64,000 nucleotides of DNA from Xylophilus ampelinus (GTDB lineage Bacteria; Pseudomonadota; Gammaproteobacteria; Burkholderiales; Burkholderiaceae_C): contig NZ_CABFMN010000074.1 in assembly GCF_901875635.1 (NCBI RefSeq), positions 1-64,000 on the forward strand. Reading direction: 5' to 3'. The notes under the pieces are model-generated. The model ran no database searches. It saw nothing but the letters and a program-made list of their open reading frames with translations, and was not told the DNA's origin. The position numbers and the translations under genes were made by a program. Below are positions 15,882 to 26,108 of this stretch, piece by piece; the first letter of the stretch is position 1; every line of letters starts with the position of its first letter.

Positions 15882-16840
15882 GCTGGCGTCGCCGTGCTGG
15901 TCAGGAATTCTTGGTAGGTCGTGCGGATGCCGTCTGGCAGCGCGATGCTGGCGCGCCAGCCGAGCGCATCGAGGCGCGAGACGTCGAGCAGCTTGCGGGG
16001 CGTGCCGTCCGGCTTGCTCGTGTCGTAGTCGATCTCGCCTTCGTAGCCGACCACGTCGGCCACCAGGCGTGCCAACTCGGCGATCGTGACGTCGCTGCCG
16101 CAGCCGACGTTGATGTGGCTGCTCATCGGCGAGGTGGCGCTGCCGTAGGTGGGCTGGTCGAGGTTCATCACGTGCACGCAGGCGGCGGCCATGTCGTCGA
16201 CATGGAGGAACTCGCGCCGCGGCGTGCCGGTGCCCCAGATAGTGACCTTGGGTGCGCCGGACTCGTGTGCTTCGTGGAAGCGGCGGATCAGTGCGGGAAG
16301 CACATGGCTGTTCTGCGGGTGGTAGTTGTCGCCCGGCCCGTACAGGTTGGTCGGCATCACGCTGCGGAAATCGGTGCCGTGCTGGCGGTTGTAACTCTCG
16401 CACAGCTTGATGCCGGCGATCTTTGCGATGGCGTAGGGCTCGTTGGTGGGTTCGAGCTTGCCGGTGAGCAGCGAGTCTTCGGCGATGGGCTGTTCTGCCA
16501 TCTTGGGATAGATGCAGCTCGACCCCAGGAACAGCAGCCGCTTGACGCCGCTGCGCCATGCTTCGTGGATCACGTTGGCCTGGATCATCAGGTTGTCGTA
16601 GATGAAGTCGGCCGGGTAGGTGTTGTTGGCATGGATGCCGCCCACGCGCGCAGCAGCCAGGTAGACGGCATCGGGCTTCTCGGCCTCGAAGAAGGCGCGG
16701 ACCGCTGCCGGGTCGGTCAGGTCCAACTGCGCATGGGTGCGGGTGAGGAGGTCGACACTGGCATGGCGCGCCAGCGCACGGGTGATGGCACCCCCCACCA
16801 TGCCGCGGTGGCCGGCGACGTAGATCTTCTTGAATGTCAT
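15878..16840 (-). CDS. fcl: GDP-L-fucose synthase
   Basis: This dual epimerase/reductase turns GDP-4-keto-6-deoxymannose into GDP-L-fucose. It has 320 residues, starting [19 protein letters not shown] with the GxxGxxG loop; LGSSCIYP and [13 protein letters not shown] (YxxxK) form the active site, and the [13 protein letters not shown] and [17 protein letters not shown] segments are typical of Fcl/WcaG. The ORF extends further upstream but the ATG at 16840 matches the family start. It is sandwiched between manC (28 bp upstream) and gmd (4-bp overlap). The product is probably a fucose unit of the surface polysaccharide. Confidence 0.96.
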   Translation of the reverse strand: MTFKKIYVAGHRGMVGGAITRALARHASVDLLTRTHAQLDLTDPAAVRAFFEAEKPDAVYLAAARVGGIHANNTYPADFIYDNLMIQANVIHEAWRSGVKRLLFLGSSCIYPKMAEQPIAEDSLLTGKLEPTNEPYAIAKIAGIKLCESYNRQHGTDFRSVMPTNLYGPGDNYHPQNSHVLPALIRRFHEAHESGAPKVTIWGTGTPRREFLHVDDMAAACVHVMNLDQPTYGSATSPMSSHINVGCGSDVTIAELARLVADVVGYEGEIDYDTSKPDGTPRKLLDVSRLDALGWRASIALPDGIRTTYQEFLTSTATPA

Positions 16841-16868
16841 GGGGTCTGAGGCTATGCCTGAGTGCGTG

Positions 16869-18335
16869 CTATCCGCCCTTGGCGGGCCGTTGGAGGGGCG
16901 CGACGCGGCCATACGTGTCCTCGTAGCGCACGATGTCATCCTCGCCCAGGTAGCTGCCGGACTGGACTTCGATGACTTCGAGCATCACCTTGCCTGGGTT
17001 CTCGAGCCGGTGCACTGTGCCCAGCGGGATATAGACGGACTCATTCTCCTGGACCAGGAGCGTCTCGTCGCCGCGTGTCACCTTCGCTGTGCCCTTGACC
17101 ACGACCCAGTGCTCCGCGCGGTGGTGGTGCATCTGCAGCGACAGCTTGGCGCCCGGCTTGACCGTCAGGCGCTTGACCTGGAAGCGCTCGCCGTTGTCCA
17201 CGCTGTCATACGCGCCCCAGGGGCGGGCCACGCGGCGGTGCTGGGTGGCTTCGCTGTGGCCGTTCGCCGTGAGCAGGGCCACCACGTCCTTGACCTGCTC
17301 CACGCAATCGGTGCGCGCGACCAGCACGGCGTCCTGCGTGTCGACAATCACCAAGTCTTCGGTGCCCAGGGCGACCACCGGACGCACCGGGGCGTGCACG
17401 AAGGTGTTGGATGCCTTCAGCAGCACGGCATGGCCCGAGGCGCGGTTGCCACCGGCATCCGCCGGCTGGAGCTGCGCCACGGCGTTCCAACTGCCCACAT
17501 CGCTCCAGGCACCGGCGAACGGGATCACGGCCACCTTGTCGTGCTTTTCGAGCACGGCGTAGTCGATGCTCTCGCTGCGGCAGGCTTCGAACGCCGCGGC
17601 ATCGAGTCGAACGAACGAGCCGTCGGGCTCGCGTCCGATCACCGCCTTCTGGCAACTGGCCAGGATGTCGGGGGCATGCGTCCGCAGCGCGTCGACGAGG
17701 GTGCTCGCACGCACCAGGAAGATGCCGGCGTTCCACAGATAGCCCCCATCGAGCAGCATGGCCTGTGCCCGGTCGGCCGGCGGCTTTTCGACGAAGCGGG
17801 CCACCGTGCGGCCAGCCTGCCCGGCGAGGTCGGCGCCGGGCTGGATGTAGCCGTAGGCCGTGCTGGGAAAGGTCGGCACCACGCCGAAGGTCACGATGTA
17901 GCCGGCCTGCGCCGCGGCCGCACCCTGGCGGACGGTGCGTGCGAACAGGTCGGCGTCCGGCACGTGGTGGTCGGCGGGGGCGAAAAGCAGCAGGTCGTCC
18001 GGCGCCGCGAGCAATGCGGCCACCGCCATGGCAGCCGCCGTGTTGCGGCCGACCGGCTCGAGCACCTGCGGGCCCGTCACATCTGCGGCGTCCATGGCCT
18101 CCTGCACCAGGAACCGATGCTCCTCCGAGGCTACGCACCCAACTTGGTGCCCTACGTGCGCCAGCCGCTCGAGCGTGAGGTGCAGCAGGCTCTTCTTTCC
18201 CACCAGGGGCACAAACTGCTTGGGCAAGGCCTTGCGCGACAGCGGCCATAGGCGTGTGCCACTGCCGCCGCACAGGACGACGGGGCAGATCGCAGCGTCC
18301 GACGGCGCCGCGGAAATTTCAGTGACAGTATTCAT
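16869..18335 (-). CDS. manC: Mannose-1-phosphate guanylyltransferase / mannose-6-phosphate isomerase
   Basis: This two-domain enzyme supplies GDP-mannose for gmd. Residues 1-340 form the nucleotidyltransferase ([20 protein letters not shown], then FVEKP and the DVGSWNA segment); residues 370-488 form the type II phosphomannose isomerase cupin ([28 protein letters not shown] with metal histidines, [14 protein letters not shown]). Total 488 residues is normal for the AlgA/XanB/CpsB type. I chose ATG 18335 (MNTVTE) rather than the longer ORF start. It is the first gene of the minus-strand GDP-fucose operon and diverges from rfbB across a low-GC 209-bp spacer. Confidence 0.96.
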   Translation of the reverse strand: MNTVTEISAAPSDAAICPVVLCGGSGTRLWPLSRKALPKQFVPLVGKKSLLHLTLERLAHVGHQVGCVASEEHRFLVQEAMDAADVTGPQVLEPVGRNTAAAMAVAALLAAPDDLLLFAPADHHVPDADLFARTVRQGAAAAQAGYIVTFGVVPTFPSTAYGYIQPGADLAGQAGRTVARFVEKPPADRAQAMLLDGGYLWNAGIFLVRASTLVDALRTHAPDILASCQKAVIGREPDGSFVRLDAAAFEACRSESIDYAVLEKHDKVAVIPFAGAWSDVGSWNAVAQLQPADAGGNRASGHAVLLKASNTFVHAPVRPVVALGTEDLVIVDTQDAVLVARTDCVEQVKDVVALLTANGHSEATQHRRVARPWGAYDSVDNGERFQVKRLTVKPGAKLSLQMHHHRAEHWVVVKGTAKVTRGDETLLVQENESVYIPLGTVHRLENPGKVMLEVIEVQSGSYLGEDDIVRYEDTYGRVAPLQRPAKGG

Positions 18336-18544
18336 TGCTAAATTTGACGCGAAGTCACAAATGTAAAACAAAAGGATTCAATCACTGATGACAAAGTTCG
18401 CAGATTTGGGGCTGACAGGCTGCAAGCACATGGCGCGCCGACTCTACATACTGTGTACGTCGCCACGTTTTGACACATGTAACGGATGGGATAATCCTTT
18501 CGCGCCATGAAATTCGGCGAAATCAACGACACACAGGGAACCCC
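18336..18544. promoter_or_regulatory. Divergent promoter region between manC and rfbB
   Basis: This spacer is clearly richer in A+T than its surroundings. On the plus strand TTGACA (18470-18475) is followed 16 bp later by TAATCC, with GATAAT overlapping it, a weak promoter for the rhamnose operon. The minus strand has several T-rich stretches but no convincing -35/-10 pair. Individual sites are not certain. Confidence 0.4.
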
Positions 18545-19615
18545 ATGATCCTGGTTACCGGCGGCGCAGGTTTTATTGGCGCCAATTTCGTTCTCGACTG
18601 GCTGGCGGGCAGCGCCGAAGCGGTGGTCAACCTCGACAAGCTGACCTACGCAGGCAACCTGCAGACGCTGGCTTCAGCAGCAGGCAACCCTCGCCATGTG
18701 TTCGTCCAGGGCGACATAGGCGACACGTCGTTGGTCGCACACCTCCTTGCCGAGCACCGTCCGCGTGCCGTCTTGAACTTCGCCGCCGAATCGCATGTAG
18801 ACCGGTCCATCCATGGCCCCGAAGACTTCGTGCAGACGAATGTGCTCGGCACTTTCCGCCTTCTTGAGGCGGTGCGCGGCCACTGGGCCGGCTTGCCCGA
18901 GGCCGAAAAGGCATCCTTCCGGTTTCTGCATGTGTCGACCGACGAGGTCTACGGCACGCTCTCGGCCACCGACCCGGCCTTCACCGAGACCAATCGCTAC
19001 GAGCCCAACAGCCCGTACTCGGCCAGCAAGGCGGCCAGCGACCATCTGGTGCGCGCGTGGCACCACACCTACGGGCTCCCGGTCCTCACGACCAACTGTT
19101 CCAACAACTACGGGCCCTACCACTTTCCCGAGAAGCTTATCCCGCTGATGATCGTCAATGCCCTGGCAGGAAAGGCACTGCCCGTATACGGTGACGGCAT
19201 GCAGGTGCGCGACTGGCTCTACGTCAAGGACCACTGCAGCGCCATCCGACGCGTGCTGGAAGCGGGCAAGCTGGGCGAAACGTACAACGTCGGCGGCTGG
19301 AACGAGAAGCCGAACATCGAGATCGTGCGCACGGTTTGCGCGCTGCTGAACGAACTCCAGCCGCGCACCGATGGCAAGTCCTACGCCGAGCAGATCACCT
19401 ACGTCACCGACCGTCCCGGCCACGATCGCCGGTATGCGATCGATGCGCGGAAGCTGGAGCGCGAACTGGGTTGGAAGCCCGCAGAAACTTTCGAGTCGGG
19501 CATCCGCAAGACAGTGGAGTGGTACCTTGCCAATGGCGAGTGGGTACGCAATGTGCAGAGCGGCTCGTATCGCGACTGGGTCAGCAAACAATACGGCGGT
19601 GCGGTTCCGGCATGA
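18545..19615 (+). CDS. rfbB: dTDP-glucose 4,6-dehydratase
   Basis: Second step of dTDP-L-rhamnose synthesis: dTDP-glucose to dTDP-4-keto-6-deoxyglucose. The 356-residue extended SDR shows [16 protein letters not shown], the [15 protein letters not shown] segment, STDEVYG with catalytic Asp-Glu, and [15 protein letters not shown] (YxxxK). Family-typical [21 protein letters not shown] and [16 protein letters not shown] follow. It opens the rfbB-rfbD-rfbA-rfbC operon; its last codons overlap the start of rfbD by 4 bases. Confidence 0.97.
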   Translation: MILVTGGAGFIGANFVLDWLAGSAEAVVNLDKLTYAGNLQTLASAAGNPRHVFVQGDIGDTSLVAHLLAEHRPRAVLNFAAESHVDRSIHGPEDFVQTNVLGTFRLLEAVRGHWAGLPEAEKASFRFLHVSTDEVYGTLSATDPAFTETNRYEPNSPYSASKAASDHLVRAWHHTYGLPVLTTNCSNNYGPYHFPEKLIPLMIVNALAGKALPVYGDGMQVRDWLYVKDHCSAIRRVLEAGKLGETYNVGGWNEKPNIEIVRTVCALLNELQPRTDGKSYAEQITYVTDRPGHDRRYAIDARKLERELGWKPAETFESGIRKTVEWYLANGEWVRNVQSGSYRDWVSKQYGGAVPA

Positions 19616-20502
19616 AGGTCCTCCTTTTCGGCAAGGGCGGCCAAGTCGGTTGGGAACTTCAGCGGAGCCTGGCGCCGTTGGGCGACATCGTGGCCCTGGA
19701 TTTCGACAGCGCCGAGTTCCATGCGGATTTCAGCCGACCCGATGCCCTGGCGGATACGGTGTTGGCGGTCCGTCCTGACGTCATCGTCAATGCGGCGGCC
19801 CATACGGCGGTCGACAAGGCCGAGAGCGAACCGGACTTGGCCCGTGCATTGAACGCCACGAGCCCTGGCGTCGTGGCTGAGGCGGCGCGGCAGGTCGGGG
19901 CCCTGATGGTCCACTACTCCACGGACTACGTCTTCGATGGCAGCGGTGAGCGGCCCTGGCGGGAGGACGATGCGACGGGCCCGCTCAGCGTCTACGGACG
20001 GACCAAGCTCGAGGGCGAACAACTCGTGGCGGACGCCGGCCCTCGCCACCTGATCTTTCGCACCAGCTGGGTCTATGCGGCACGCGGCGGCAACTTCGCC
20101 AAGACGATGCTGCGGCTGGCGAAGGAGCGGGACCGCCTGACCGTCATCGATGACCAGTTCGGCGCCCCGACGGGGGCCGAACTACTGGCCGATGTGAGCG
20201 CCCATGCCATCCGCGACACGCTGCGCGACCCGGCCAAGGCGGGCTTGTATCACTTGGTGGCTGACGGCGTGACCACTTGGCATGGATATGCGAGCTTCGT
20301 GCTGCAGCAGGCGCTGGCCGCAGGTGTCGAATTGAGGGCGGGGCTCGAAGCCTTGGATGCCGTGCCGACAAGCGCCTTCTCCACGCCAGCTCGACGGCCG
20401 GGCAATTCTCGGCTCGACACGGTGAAACTGCGGACGACATTCGGCCTTCGCCTGCCCCCCTGGCAAGAGGGCGTCGCGCGCATGCTGCGCGAAACGCTCT
20501 AA
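19612..20502 (+). CDS. rfbD: dTDP-4-dehydrorhamnose reductase
   Basis: Last step of dTDP-L-rhamnose synthesis, an NAD(P)H-dependent reduction. The 296-residue SDR has the nucleotide loop [46 protein letters not shown] and the catalytic [10 protein letters not shown]. The late [21 protein letters not shown] segment, specific to RmlD-type reductases, is present. The ATG at 19612 overlaps the rfbB stop (ATGA); rfbA starts 86 bp downstream. Confidence 0.96.
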   Translation: MKVLLFGKGGQVGWELQRSLAPLGDIVALDFDSAEFHADFSRPDALADTVLAVRPDVIVNAAAHTAVDKAESEPDLARALNATSPGVVAEAARQVGALMVHYSTDYVFDGSGERPWREDDATGPLSVYGRTKLEGEQLVADAGPRHLIFRTSWVYAARGGNFAKTMLRLAKERDRLTVIDDQFGAPTGAELLADVSAHAIRDTLRDPAKAGLYHLVADGVTTWHGYASFVLQQALAAGVELRAGLEALDAVPTSAFSTPARRPGNSRLDTVKLRTTFGLRLPPWQEGVARMLRETL

Positions 20503-20588
20503 CGCTGTGGCCCGGCCACGCCTTCGAGGCCGTCAAGTCCTGCGCCTGCCGTAATACTCCCGCAAGAAATGAGAGAGAGAAGACCTCG

Positions 20589-21476
20589 ATGACACAACGC
20601 AAGGGCATCATCCTGGCCGGTGGCTCCGGCACGCGCCTGCATCCCGCAACTCTGGCCATTAGCAAGCAGTTGCTGCCGGTGTATGACAAGCCGATGATCT
20701 ACTACCCCCTCAGTACGCTGATGCTGGGCGGCATGCGCGACATTCTCGTTGTCAGCACGCCTCAGGATACGCCGCGCTTCCAGCAGTTGCTGGGCGACGG
20801 CAGCCAATGGGGCATCAACCTGCAGTACGCTGTGCAGCCCAGTCCGGACGGGCTGGCACAGGCCTTCATCATTGGCGACAAGTTCATTGGCGATGCGCCC
20901 AGTGCACTCGTGCTCGGCGACAACATCTTTTATGGCCATGATTTCGCGCACCTGCTGAACGATGCCGACGGGCGCGAGCAGGGCGCCACAGTGTTCGCGT
21001 ACCACGTACATGACCCGGAACGCTATGGCGTCGTGGCCTTCGATGCCCAGGGCAAGGCCATCAGCATCGAGGAGAAGCCCGCCGAACCCAAAAGCAGCTA
21101 TGCCGTCACGGGGCTTTACTTCTACGACAACCAAGTCGTGGACATTGCCAAGGCGGTGAAGCCGAGTGCGCGCGGTGAATTGGAGATCACTGCGGTGAAC
21201 GAGGCATATCTTCGCGAGGGTGCGCTCAACGTGCAGATCATGCAGCGTGGCTATGCGTGGCTGGACACCGGGACGCATGAAAGTCTGCTCGAGGCCGGTC
21301 AGTTCATTGCTACCCTCGAGCATCGTCAAGGGCTGAAGATCGCCTGCCCTGAGGAAATCGCCTGGCGCTCGGGCTGGATCGACGGCGCACGTGTCGCCCG
21401 ACTCGCCGAGCCGTTGCGCAAAAGCGGCTATGGTCAATACCTGCTTAGCATGCTGACCGACGGGCTGCTTAAATGA
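20589..21476 (+). CDS. rfbA: Glucose-1-phosphate thymidylyltransferase
   Basis: First step of dTDP-rhamnose synthesis: glucose-1-phosphate plus dTTP to dTDP-glucose. The 295-residue protein has the nucleotidyltransferase signature [20 protein letters not shown] and [11 protein letters not shown], then [14 protein letters not shown] with the metal aspartate, ISIEEKP, and [16 protein letters not shown]. An AGAGAGA-rich stretch precedes the start codon. The gene overlaps rfbC by 4 bases. Feedback inhibition by dTDP-rhamnose is known for the family. Confidence 0.97.
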   Translation: MTQRKGIILAGGSGTRLHPATLAISKQLLPVYDKPMIYYPLSTLMLGGMRDILVVSTPQDTPRFQQLLGDGSQWGINLQYAVQPSPDGLAQAFIIGDKFIGDAPSALVLGDNIFYGHDFAHLLNDADGREQGATVFAYHVHDPERYGVVAFDAQGKAISIEEKPAEPKSSYAVTGLYFYDNQVVDIAKAVKPSARGELEITAVNEAYLREGALNVQIMQRGYAWLDTGTHESLLEAGQFIATLEHRQGLKIACPEEIAWRSGWIDGARVARLAEPLRKSGYGQYLLSMLTDGLLK

Positions 21477-22021
21477 AGGTCATATCCACCGACATCCCCG
21501 ACGTGCTGATCATCGAACCAAAGGTTTTTGGCGACGCTCGCGGCTTTTTCATGGAAAGCTTCAACAGCAGAGCGTTTGATGACGCCGTGGGTCGACACGT
21601 GGACTTCGTCCAAGACAACCACTCGCGTTCAACCAAGAGCGTCCTGCGCGGACTTCATTACCAGCTTCGACGCGCGCAAGGGAAGTTGGTGCGGGTGACA
21701 CACGGCGCCGTCTTTGACGTCGCAGTCGATATCCGAAAGACATCGCCGACCTTTGGGCGGTGGGTCGGCGTGGAATTGACTGAAAGCAATCATCGGCAAC
21801 TCTGGGTGCCTGCCGGCTTTGCGCACGGTTTCATGGTCTTGAGCGATACGGCCGATTTTCTTTACAAGACGACCGACTACTACGCACCGGAGCATGAGCG
21901 ATGCATCCGTTGGGATGACCCGGCCCTGGGCATTCGCTGGCCTGAGGCGATTCCGTCACCTCGCCTGTCGGCCAAGGATGCCGTGGGTGCCACACTCGCA
22001 GCCGCCGAAGTGTTCGAATAG
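21473..22021 (+). CDS. rfbC: dTDP-4-dehydrorhamnose 3,5-epimerase
   Basis: Third step of dTDP-rhamnose synthesis, a double epimerisation in a cupin fold. The 182-residue protein has the RmlC landmarks: [39 protein letters not shown] with the catalytic histidine (about residue 62), [18 protein letters not shown] and [14 protein letters not shown] with the conserved tyrosine region after it. The ATG overlaps the rfbA stop (ATGA). It is the last gene of the operon and meets the convergent glycosyltransferase operon 57 bp further. Confidence 0.97.
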   Translation: MKVISTDIPDVLIIEPKVFGDARGFFMESFNSRAFDDAVGRHVDFVQDNHSRSTKSVLRGLHYQLRRAQGKLVRVTHGAVFDVAVDIRKTSPTFGRWVGVELTESNHRQLWVPAGFAHGFMVLSDTADFLYKTTDYYAPEHERCIRWDDPALGIRWPEAIPSPRLSAKDAVGATLAAAEVFE

Positions 22022-22078
22022 CAAGAGGCTGGTGGCTGAATCGGCGGGCCTGCCCGGAAGGGCCTTTGCTGAGGCCGG

Positions 22079-23572
22079 TCAGTTCGATTTGGCTGGCCAC
22101 CAGCGCTCGATGTCTGGGCCGAGTTGGATCACATGTGTGTTCCGGTTCAGCTTTGCGTTGAAAGCAGGGTCGTGCGACAGAAGTGCCTCCCATCTCTCGA
22201 GAAAAAGCGCCAACTGAGATCCAGGCCATGTTGCAGCTCCCCGCGAGCCCTTTTCATGGTGGATCAGCGTTGCATGTGGCGTGTAAATGATGCGATAGCC
22301 CGACATGCGCATTCGCATGCACAGATCCACGTCATTGAAATCAAGCGTGAACCGTTCATCAAACCCATTCATCTCCTCGAGCACACTCTTGCGCGTCGCG
22401 AACACCGCGCCAGTCACCATGGACCACTCCTTTGGCGTGACTGCCCAGTCCTCGTAGGTCGGCCGATCCGCGGTTTCGTTGATCCAGGCGTGTGTGCACA
22501 GGCCATATACGCCTCCGGCCATGCCCGCATGCTGAATACGGCCGCTGGGATAGAGCAGGCGGGCGCCAACGCCGCCGACGTCTTCCTGTAGTGAATACGT
22601 CAACAACGACTGCAGCCATGCTCCATCCTGAACCGTGATGTCGTCATTCATCAGGACAAGATGTTCCGTTGTCGCAGTGCGCCACAGTCGATTCATCTTG
22701 GCCGCGTAGTTGAACATCTCGCCGCTGGCTCTCTCAGTCACGACGCGGATCAGCTTGAACGGCCATTGCGTCGCGGCGTACGACGAACCATCCGGCTCGT
22801 CGTCTCCTACGATCACGGTCAGCTTCGACATGGGATAGTCGGTCGTTGCGAGGCTGTCCAGTAGCATGCGGATGAACGGGGTGCCACTCGCGCCGTCTGT
22901 CCCCTGGCGGGTAGGCACGACCAGGGTGATGTGCGGATGCTCCGTGAAGAGCCGGCTCATTTTTAAGGTGTCTGCCGTCAAGCCCTCTTCGATCGCATAA
23001 GGCGCCCTCGTATCAGCCACCCAGTGCTCCAGCACTTTGCGGCGATCGCTGGCTGAAGACCGCGCGATCGGCCCAAAAGACAAGATCTGCTCTATCCGCT
23101 CGATGGCCAGGCCGGCATCGTGCGCACGCAAGACCAGGTCAAACGCAGAGGCGCTGCCGCATCCGGCGTCCAAGCCGCCCAACTTGGAAAGCGCAGCCGC
23201 GCGGACCAGCAGTGGGAGGCCGACGTAATCCTGAACCAGGAACAGTGTGCGGTCCCACGCAGGCTTCAGAACGACACGCTGCTGCGAGTCTCCGACGGCG
23301 TGGTCGAAATAAAAGATCGAGACATCGGGTCGCTCGGCCATCGCATTGCCCACGATTCCGAAGAAGTCCGGATGAAAAAGCGTGCCGGTCGGAGTGAAAA
23401 GGAACCAATCATGTTCGACCGTCGAAGTAGGTTGCGCGCAAATGCCTCCTGACGCGTCAATTTCGAAGACCCCTATGCGGGAATTTCGGAAGTCGGGCAG
23501 AGAGAGATTTTTCAAAGCAGGAGAGGGTTGAAGGTTCAACGTGTTGCAAGCGCTCGACGGATATCCGCGCAT
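22079..23572 (-). CDS. Family 2 glycosyltransferase with a degenerate N-terminal GT-like domain
   Basis: The protein of 497 residues has a complete GT-A domain in the C-terminal half: HITLVVPTRQGTDG, SKLTVIVGDDEPDG, FNYAAKMNRLWRT, HLVLMNDDITV (acidic metal motif) and VGARLLYPSGRIQHAGMAGG with FDERFTLDFNDVDLCMRM. The first about 190 residues resemble the tail of another GT2 domain (VSIFYFDHAVGD, LKPAWDRTLFLVQDYVG) without a catalytic DxD motif, the same architecture as the protein at 28155. It probably adds a sugar, perhaps rhamnose or fucose, to the O-antigen chain. The start overlaps the upstream gene by 37 bases. GC is lower than in neighbouring catabolic genes. Confidence 0.85.
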   Translation of the reverse strand: MRGYPSSACNTLNLQPSPALKNLSLPDFRNSRIGVFEIDASGGICAQPTSTVEHDWFLFTPTGTLFHPDFFGIVGNAMAERPDVSIFYFDHAVGDSQQRVVLKPAWDRTLFLVQDYVGLPLLVRAAALSKLGGLDAGCGSASAFDLVLRAHDAGLAIERIEQILSFGPIARSSASDRRKVLEHWVADTRAPYAIEEGLTADTLKMSRLFTEHPHITLVVPTRQGTDGASGTPFIRMLLDSLATTDYPMSKLTVIVGDDEPDGSSYAATQWPFKLIRVVTERASGEMFNYAAKMNRLWRTATTEHLVLMNDDITVQDGAWLQSLLTYSLQEDVGGVGARLLYPSGRIQHAGMAGGVYGLCTHAWINETADRPTYEDWAVTPKEWSMVTGAVFATRKSVLEEMNGFDERFTLDFNDVDLCMRMRMSGYRIIYTPHATLIHHEKGSRGAATWPGSQLALFLERWEALLSHDPAFNAKLNRNTHVIQLGPDIERWWPAKSN

Positions 23573-26055
23573 ACCGCGGCGACCGACAGGCGCTCAGCGA
23601 CGCGCGCCATCGCCCGCTGACCGAACGAACCGTCGTGGTGTTCATGGGCATCGGCGGCACGCGACAACTGCCGAGCCAAATCCAGCTCGTCGACTTTCGC
23701 CCATCGGCTGCCTTTTTCATAAGCCCCCTCGGTCGTCGTCAGCGTGAACAGCGTGCAACTGACCGGAAAGCCACAGCTGCTATCGAGAAAGTCCGTGCAG
23801 CCGCCGTAATCTGTGGCGACGACCAGCTTCCCATCAGCCATGGCTTCCGCGATCGTGAGTCCAAAGCCTTCAGACGAATGAGGCGAAGCGTAGATAGCTG
23901 CGGTGTCGTTCAATCGACGCAACTCACTGCGTGACATGTTGCGGTCGATTAACTCGGCGCCGTCGGTTGCCGCCACTAGGCGGCGCAGAGCTTCGACCGC
24001 CGTGTCGGCCGCCTTGAGATGTTTTGTTTTCAGCACCAGCTTCCAACCGCGGTCCGCGAGCCGCGCTGCAGCAAACGCGCGAACCAGAGCGCCAGGATTT
24101 TTCCGGGTCAGGTAGCTGCTGCCGTCGAAGATATACAGAATCGTCTTATCGCGGTGTGCAAGGTGAGATCGCACGACTTCTTCGTCCTTGGGCGCCACCA
24201 CATGTGGAATGACATGTATGGGCTTGGAAGTTATCGCTCGAAATGCGTTGGCGCAGAACTCGCTGGGCACCCAGATGGAGTCGACACGTTCGATCGCACT
24301 GTTCCAGCTCCGCGGGATGTCTTCAGTCTCCCAGACCCACAATCCCACCCGGTGCCTCGCAGCGTCGATGATTTGTCGTTGTTCGCGGGACAGCACAGAC
24401 GCCCATCCTTCCGGGTTGAGGTGAACCACGGCCACGTCCGAAGGCCCGACGAAGTCGCGCACGTCAAGGGGCGGGCACAGCTGCCGGTGTACGTGAAAGG
24501 GGGCTTTTACCGGGTGGAGGTTGAGCTGGAGTCCGGTATGTCGCAGGGCGGAAATGTAGGAGCGGCCCGCTGCGCCCAGTCCGTTGTCATAGTTGAACGG
24601 GGAGATGAAGGCAAGTTTGCGAATCGTTTCGTCCCCGATGCCAGACGCTCTGACGAGCGGAGTATCGAAGTCCGGCTTGATGGGGTTCTTGGTTTCTGCG
24701 AGGGTGCGTTCGGCCAGCCCAACGTCATACCCGCGTCGGGTCAGGACCTCACGCCAATTCTCGATGTCCACTCCGTCGAAACGGTCGCGCAGCGTCATGA
24801 CCTTGATGAAGGGGAAACCCAGATCGATCAGCGTCTGCCATCTGTAGATCGTCGGGTTCGACACACCAGGGCTGACAAACAGCGCGTCGCATTGCAAACC
24901 GGCCTGCTTGAGGGTGGGTGCGAGCCGAAGCTCGTACTGGTTGATGACGTCGTCCTTGTTGTCGAGCGTCTGGACGTCGAGCACGAAGCGCTGGAACGCG
25001 ACCGATCGCAGCGCTGGGGCCTTCAGCGCCAGGAAGTAGCTTTGCAGATGCCAGCCAGCACGCTCGTAGTTTTCCGTCATGCCCAGCACATCCGCGGGGC
25101 TCGCATTCACACGCTTGACTACCGTGTCCAGGTCCTGCTGGTTGAACGGCCCGATCAAGCTGTCGTTGAGGAGATAAAGCACCTCGGCGTCGTAGTAGCT
25201 GCGCTCCAGCCGCAGGACGTGCGCCCAGGCGGCAAAGTCGAGGCCTTCGTTGCGCCGCACGTACAGCCCGCTGACCTGCGTCAGCAAACTCTCATCGGCT
25301 TCGAACGGCCGGTCTGCTGCGACCAGCAAAGTGACTGAAATGCCACTGAGTTGAAGGGCGTGCAAGTAGGCTGGAACGTGAGGCTTGAGCCGACCGTCCG
25401 GCGAATGGGCCACAAAAAGCGCCACTTGGCTGCTCGGAGCAGCGCTTTTGATGCAGTAAATCTCCGTCAGGTCGACTGGCCGTCCTTCCACGGCGCGGTG
25501 GCCCGGCGGAACCGGCATCCGACCCTCTGCAAGGCCAAATTGAATGAAATGGGCAAGCGGATTGATTTCAGATGCCGCCACGTCCTCGTTCATGCGGCGA
25601 TAGAACGTAGTTGAGAAGCGTGGAGAGGGATCGCGCCCCTCCGCGGCACCGAATGCGACGTAATGCGTCAAGGGTGAAAGCTCAGACGCGCTGACATCCG
25701 GGTACTTCATCTTGTACCACTTGCCGTCGAACCACTGGTTCGGGTTGTAGTCGTCGTGGTCAAGGTAGTGCAGCAGTGCGATGCCGCCTTCCTGGTCGAC
25801 TTCGGGATGCGTTGCACGGTAGCCGCGCTCATCGAACAGGACGTGAGGGCTGCGGCCTTCGCGCGAGCCATACACGAGGTAATGCAGCAATGCGCCACCT
25901 CCATAGGCCGCGACCTCCGGGTGCGCTCGGACGTAGTACTCGTCGTCAAACAGGCCGGATGCACGAAGCCGTTTCTGTGCACCTCGTAGTCGCCATCCGT
26001 GTTTCAACAGAACGGCCAACTTATGGGCCTTCTTGCGTAGCGTTTGCAAATTCAT
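23536..26055 (-). CDS. RgpF-GT4 fusion glycosyltransferase with four N-terminal repeats
   Basis: The protein of 839 residues combines three parts. Residues about 30-190 contain four degenerate 40-45-residue repeats of the type FDxxYYxxxxPDVxxxxxxPL.HYxxxGxxEGRxPxxxF. Residues about 205-430 match the rhamnan synthesis protein F family (ALFVAHSPDGRLKPHVPAYL, NEGLDFAAWAHVLRL, LNDSLIGPF). Residues about 490-830 are a GT4 glycosyltransferase (GVWVWETEDIP-like segment, IHVIPHVV, ASPHSSEGFGLTIAEAMA with the E-x7-E pair). It probably extends a rhamnose-containing chain. I chose the ATG at 26055 (MNLQTL), since the longer ORF would run into the ATPase gene. Low GC suggests acquisition. Confidence 0.85.
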   Translation of the reverse strand: MNLQTLRKKAHKLAVLLKHGWRLRGAQKRLRASGLFDDEYYVRAHPEVAAYGGGALLHYLVYGSREGRSPHVLFDERGYRATHPEVDQEGGIALLHYLDHDDYNPNQWFDGKWYKMKYPDVSASELSPLTHYVAFGAAEGRDPSPRFSTTFYRRMNEDVAASEINPLAHFIQFGLAEGRMPVPPGHRAVEGRPVDLTEIYCIKSAAPSSQVALFVAHSPDGRLKPHVPAYLHALQLSGISVTLLVAADRPFEADESLLTQVSGLYVRRNEGLDFAAWAHVLRLERSYYDAEVLYLLNDSLIGPFNQQDLDTVVKRVNASPADVLGMTENYERAGWHLQSYFLALKAPALRSVAFQRFVLDVQTLDNKDDVINQYELRLAPTLKQAGLQCDALFVSPGVSNPTIYRWQTLIDLGFPFIKVMTLRDRFDGVDIENWREVLTRRGYDVGLAERTLAETKNPIKPDFDTPLVRASGIGDETIRKLAFISPFNYDNGLGAAGRSYISALRHTGLQLNLHPVKAPFHVHRQLCPPLDVRDFVGPSDVAVVHLNPEGWASVLSREQRQIIDAARHRVGLWVWETEDIPRSWNSAIERVDSIWVPSEFCANAFRAITSKPIHVIPHVVAPKDEEVVRSHLAHRDKTILYIFDGSSYLTRKNPGALVRAFAAARLADRGWKLVLKTKHLKAADTAVEALRRLVAATDGAELIDRNMSRSELRRLNDTAAIYASPHSSEGFGLTIAEAMADGKLVVATDYGGCTDFLDSSCGFPVSCTLFTLTTTEGAYEKGSRWAKVDELDLARQLSRAADAHEHHDGSFGQRAMARVAERLSVAAVCADIRRALATR

Positions 26056-26108
26056 CGTCGAGTTGTTATGGCCAGCGGCCTTGATCTCTTCCTTGAGGAA
26101 GCGCTGCG

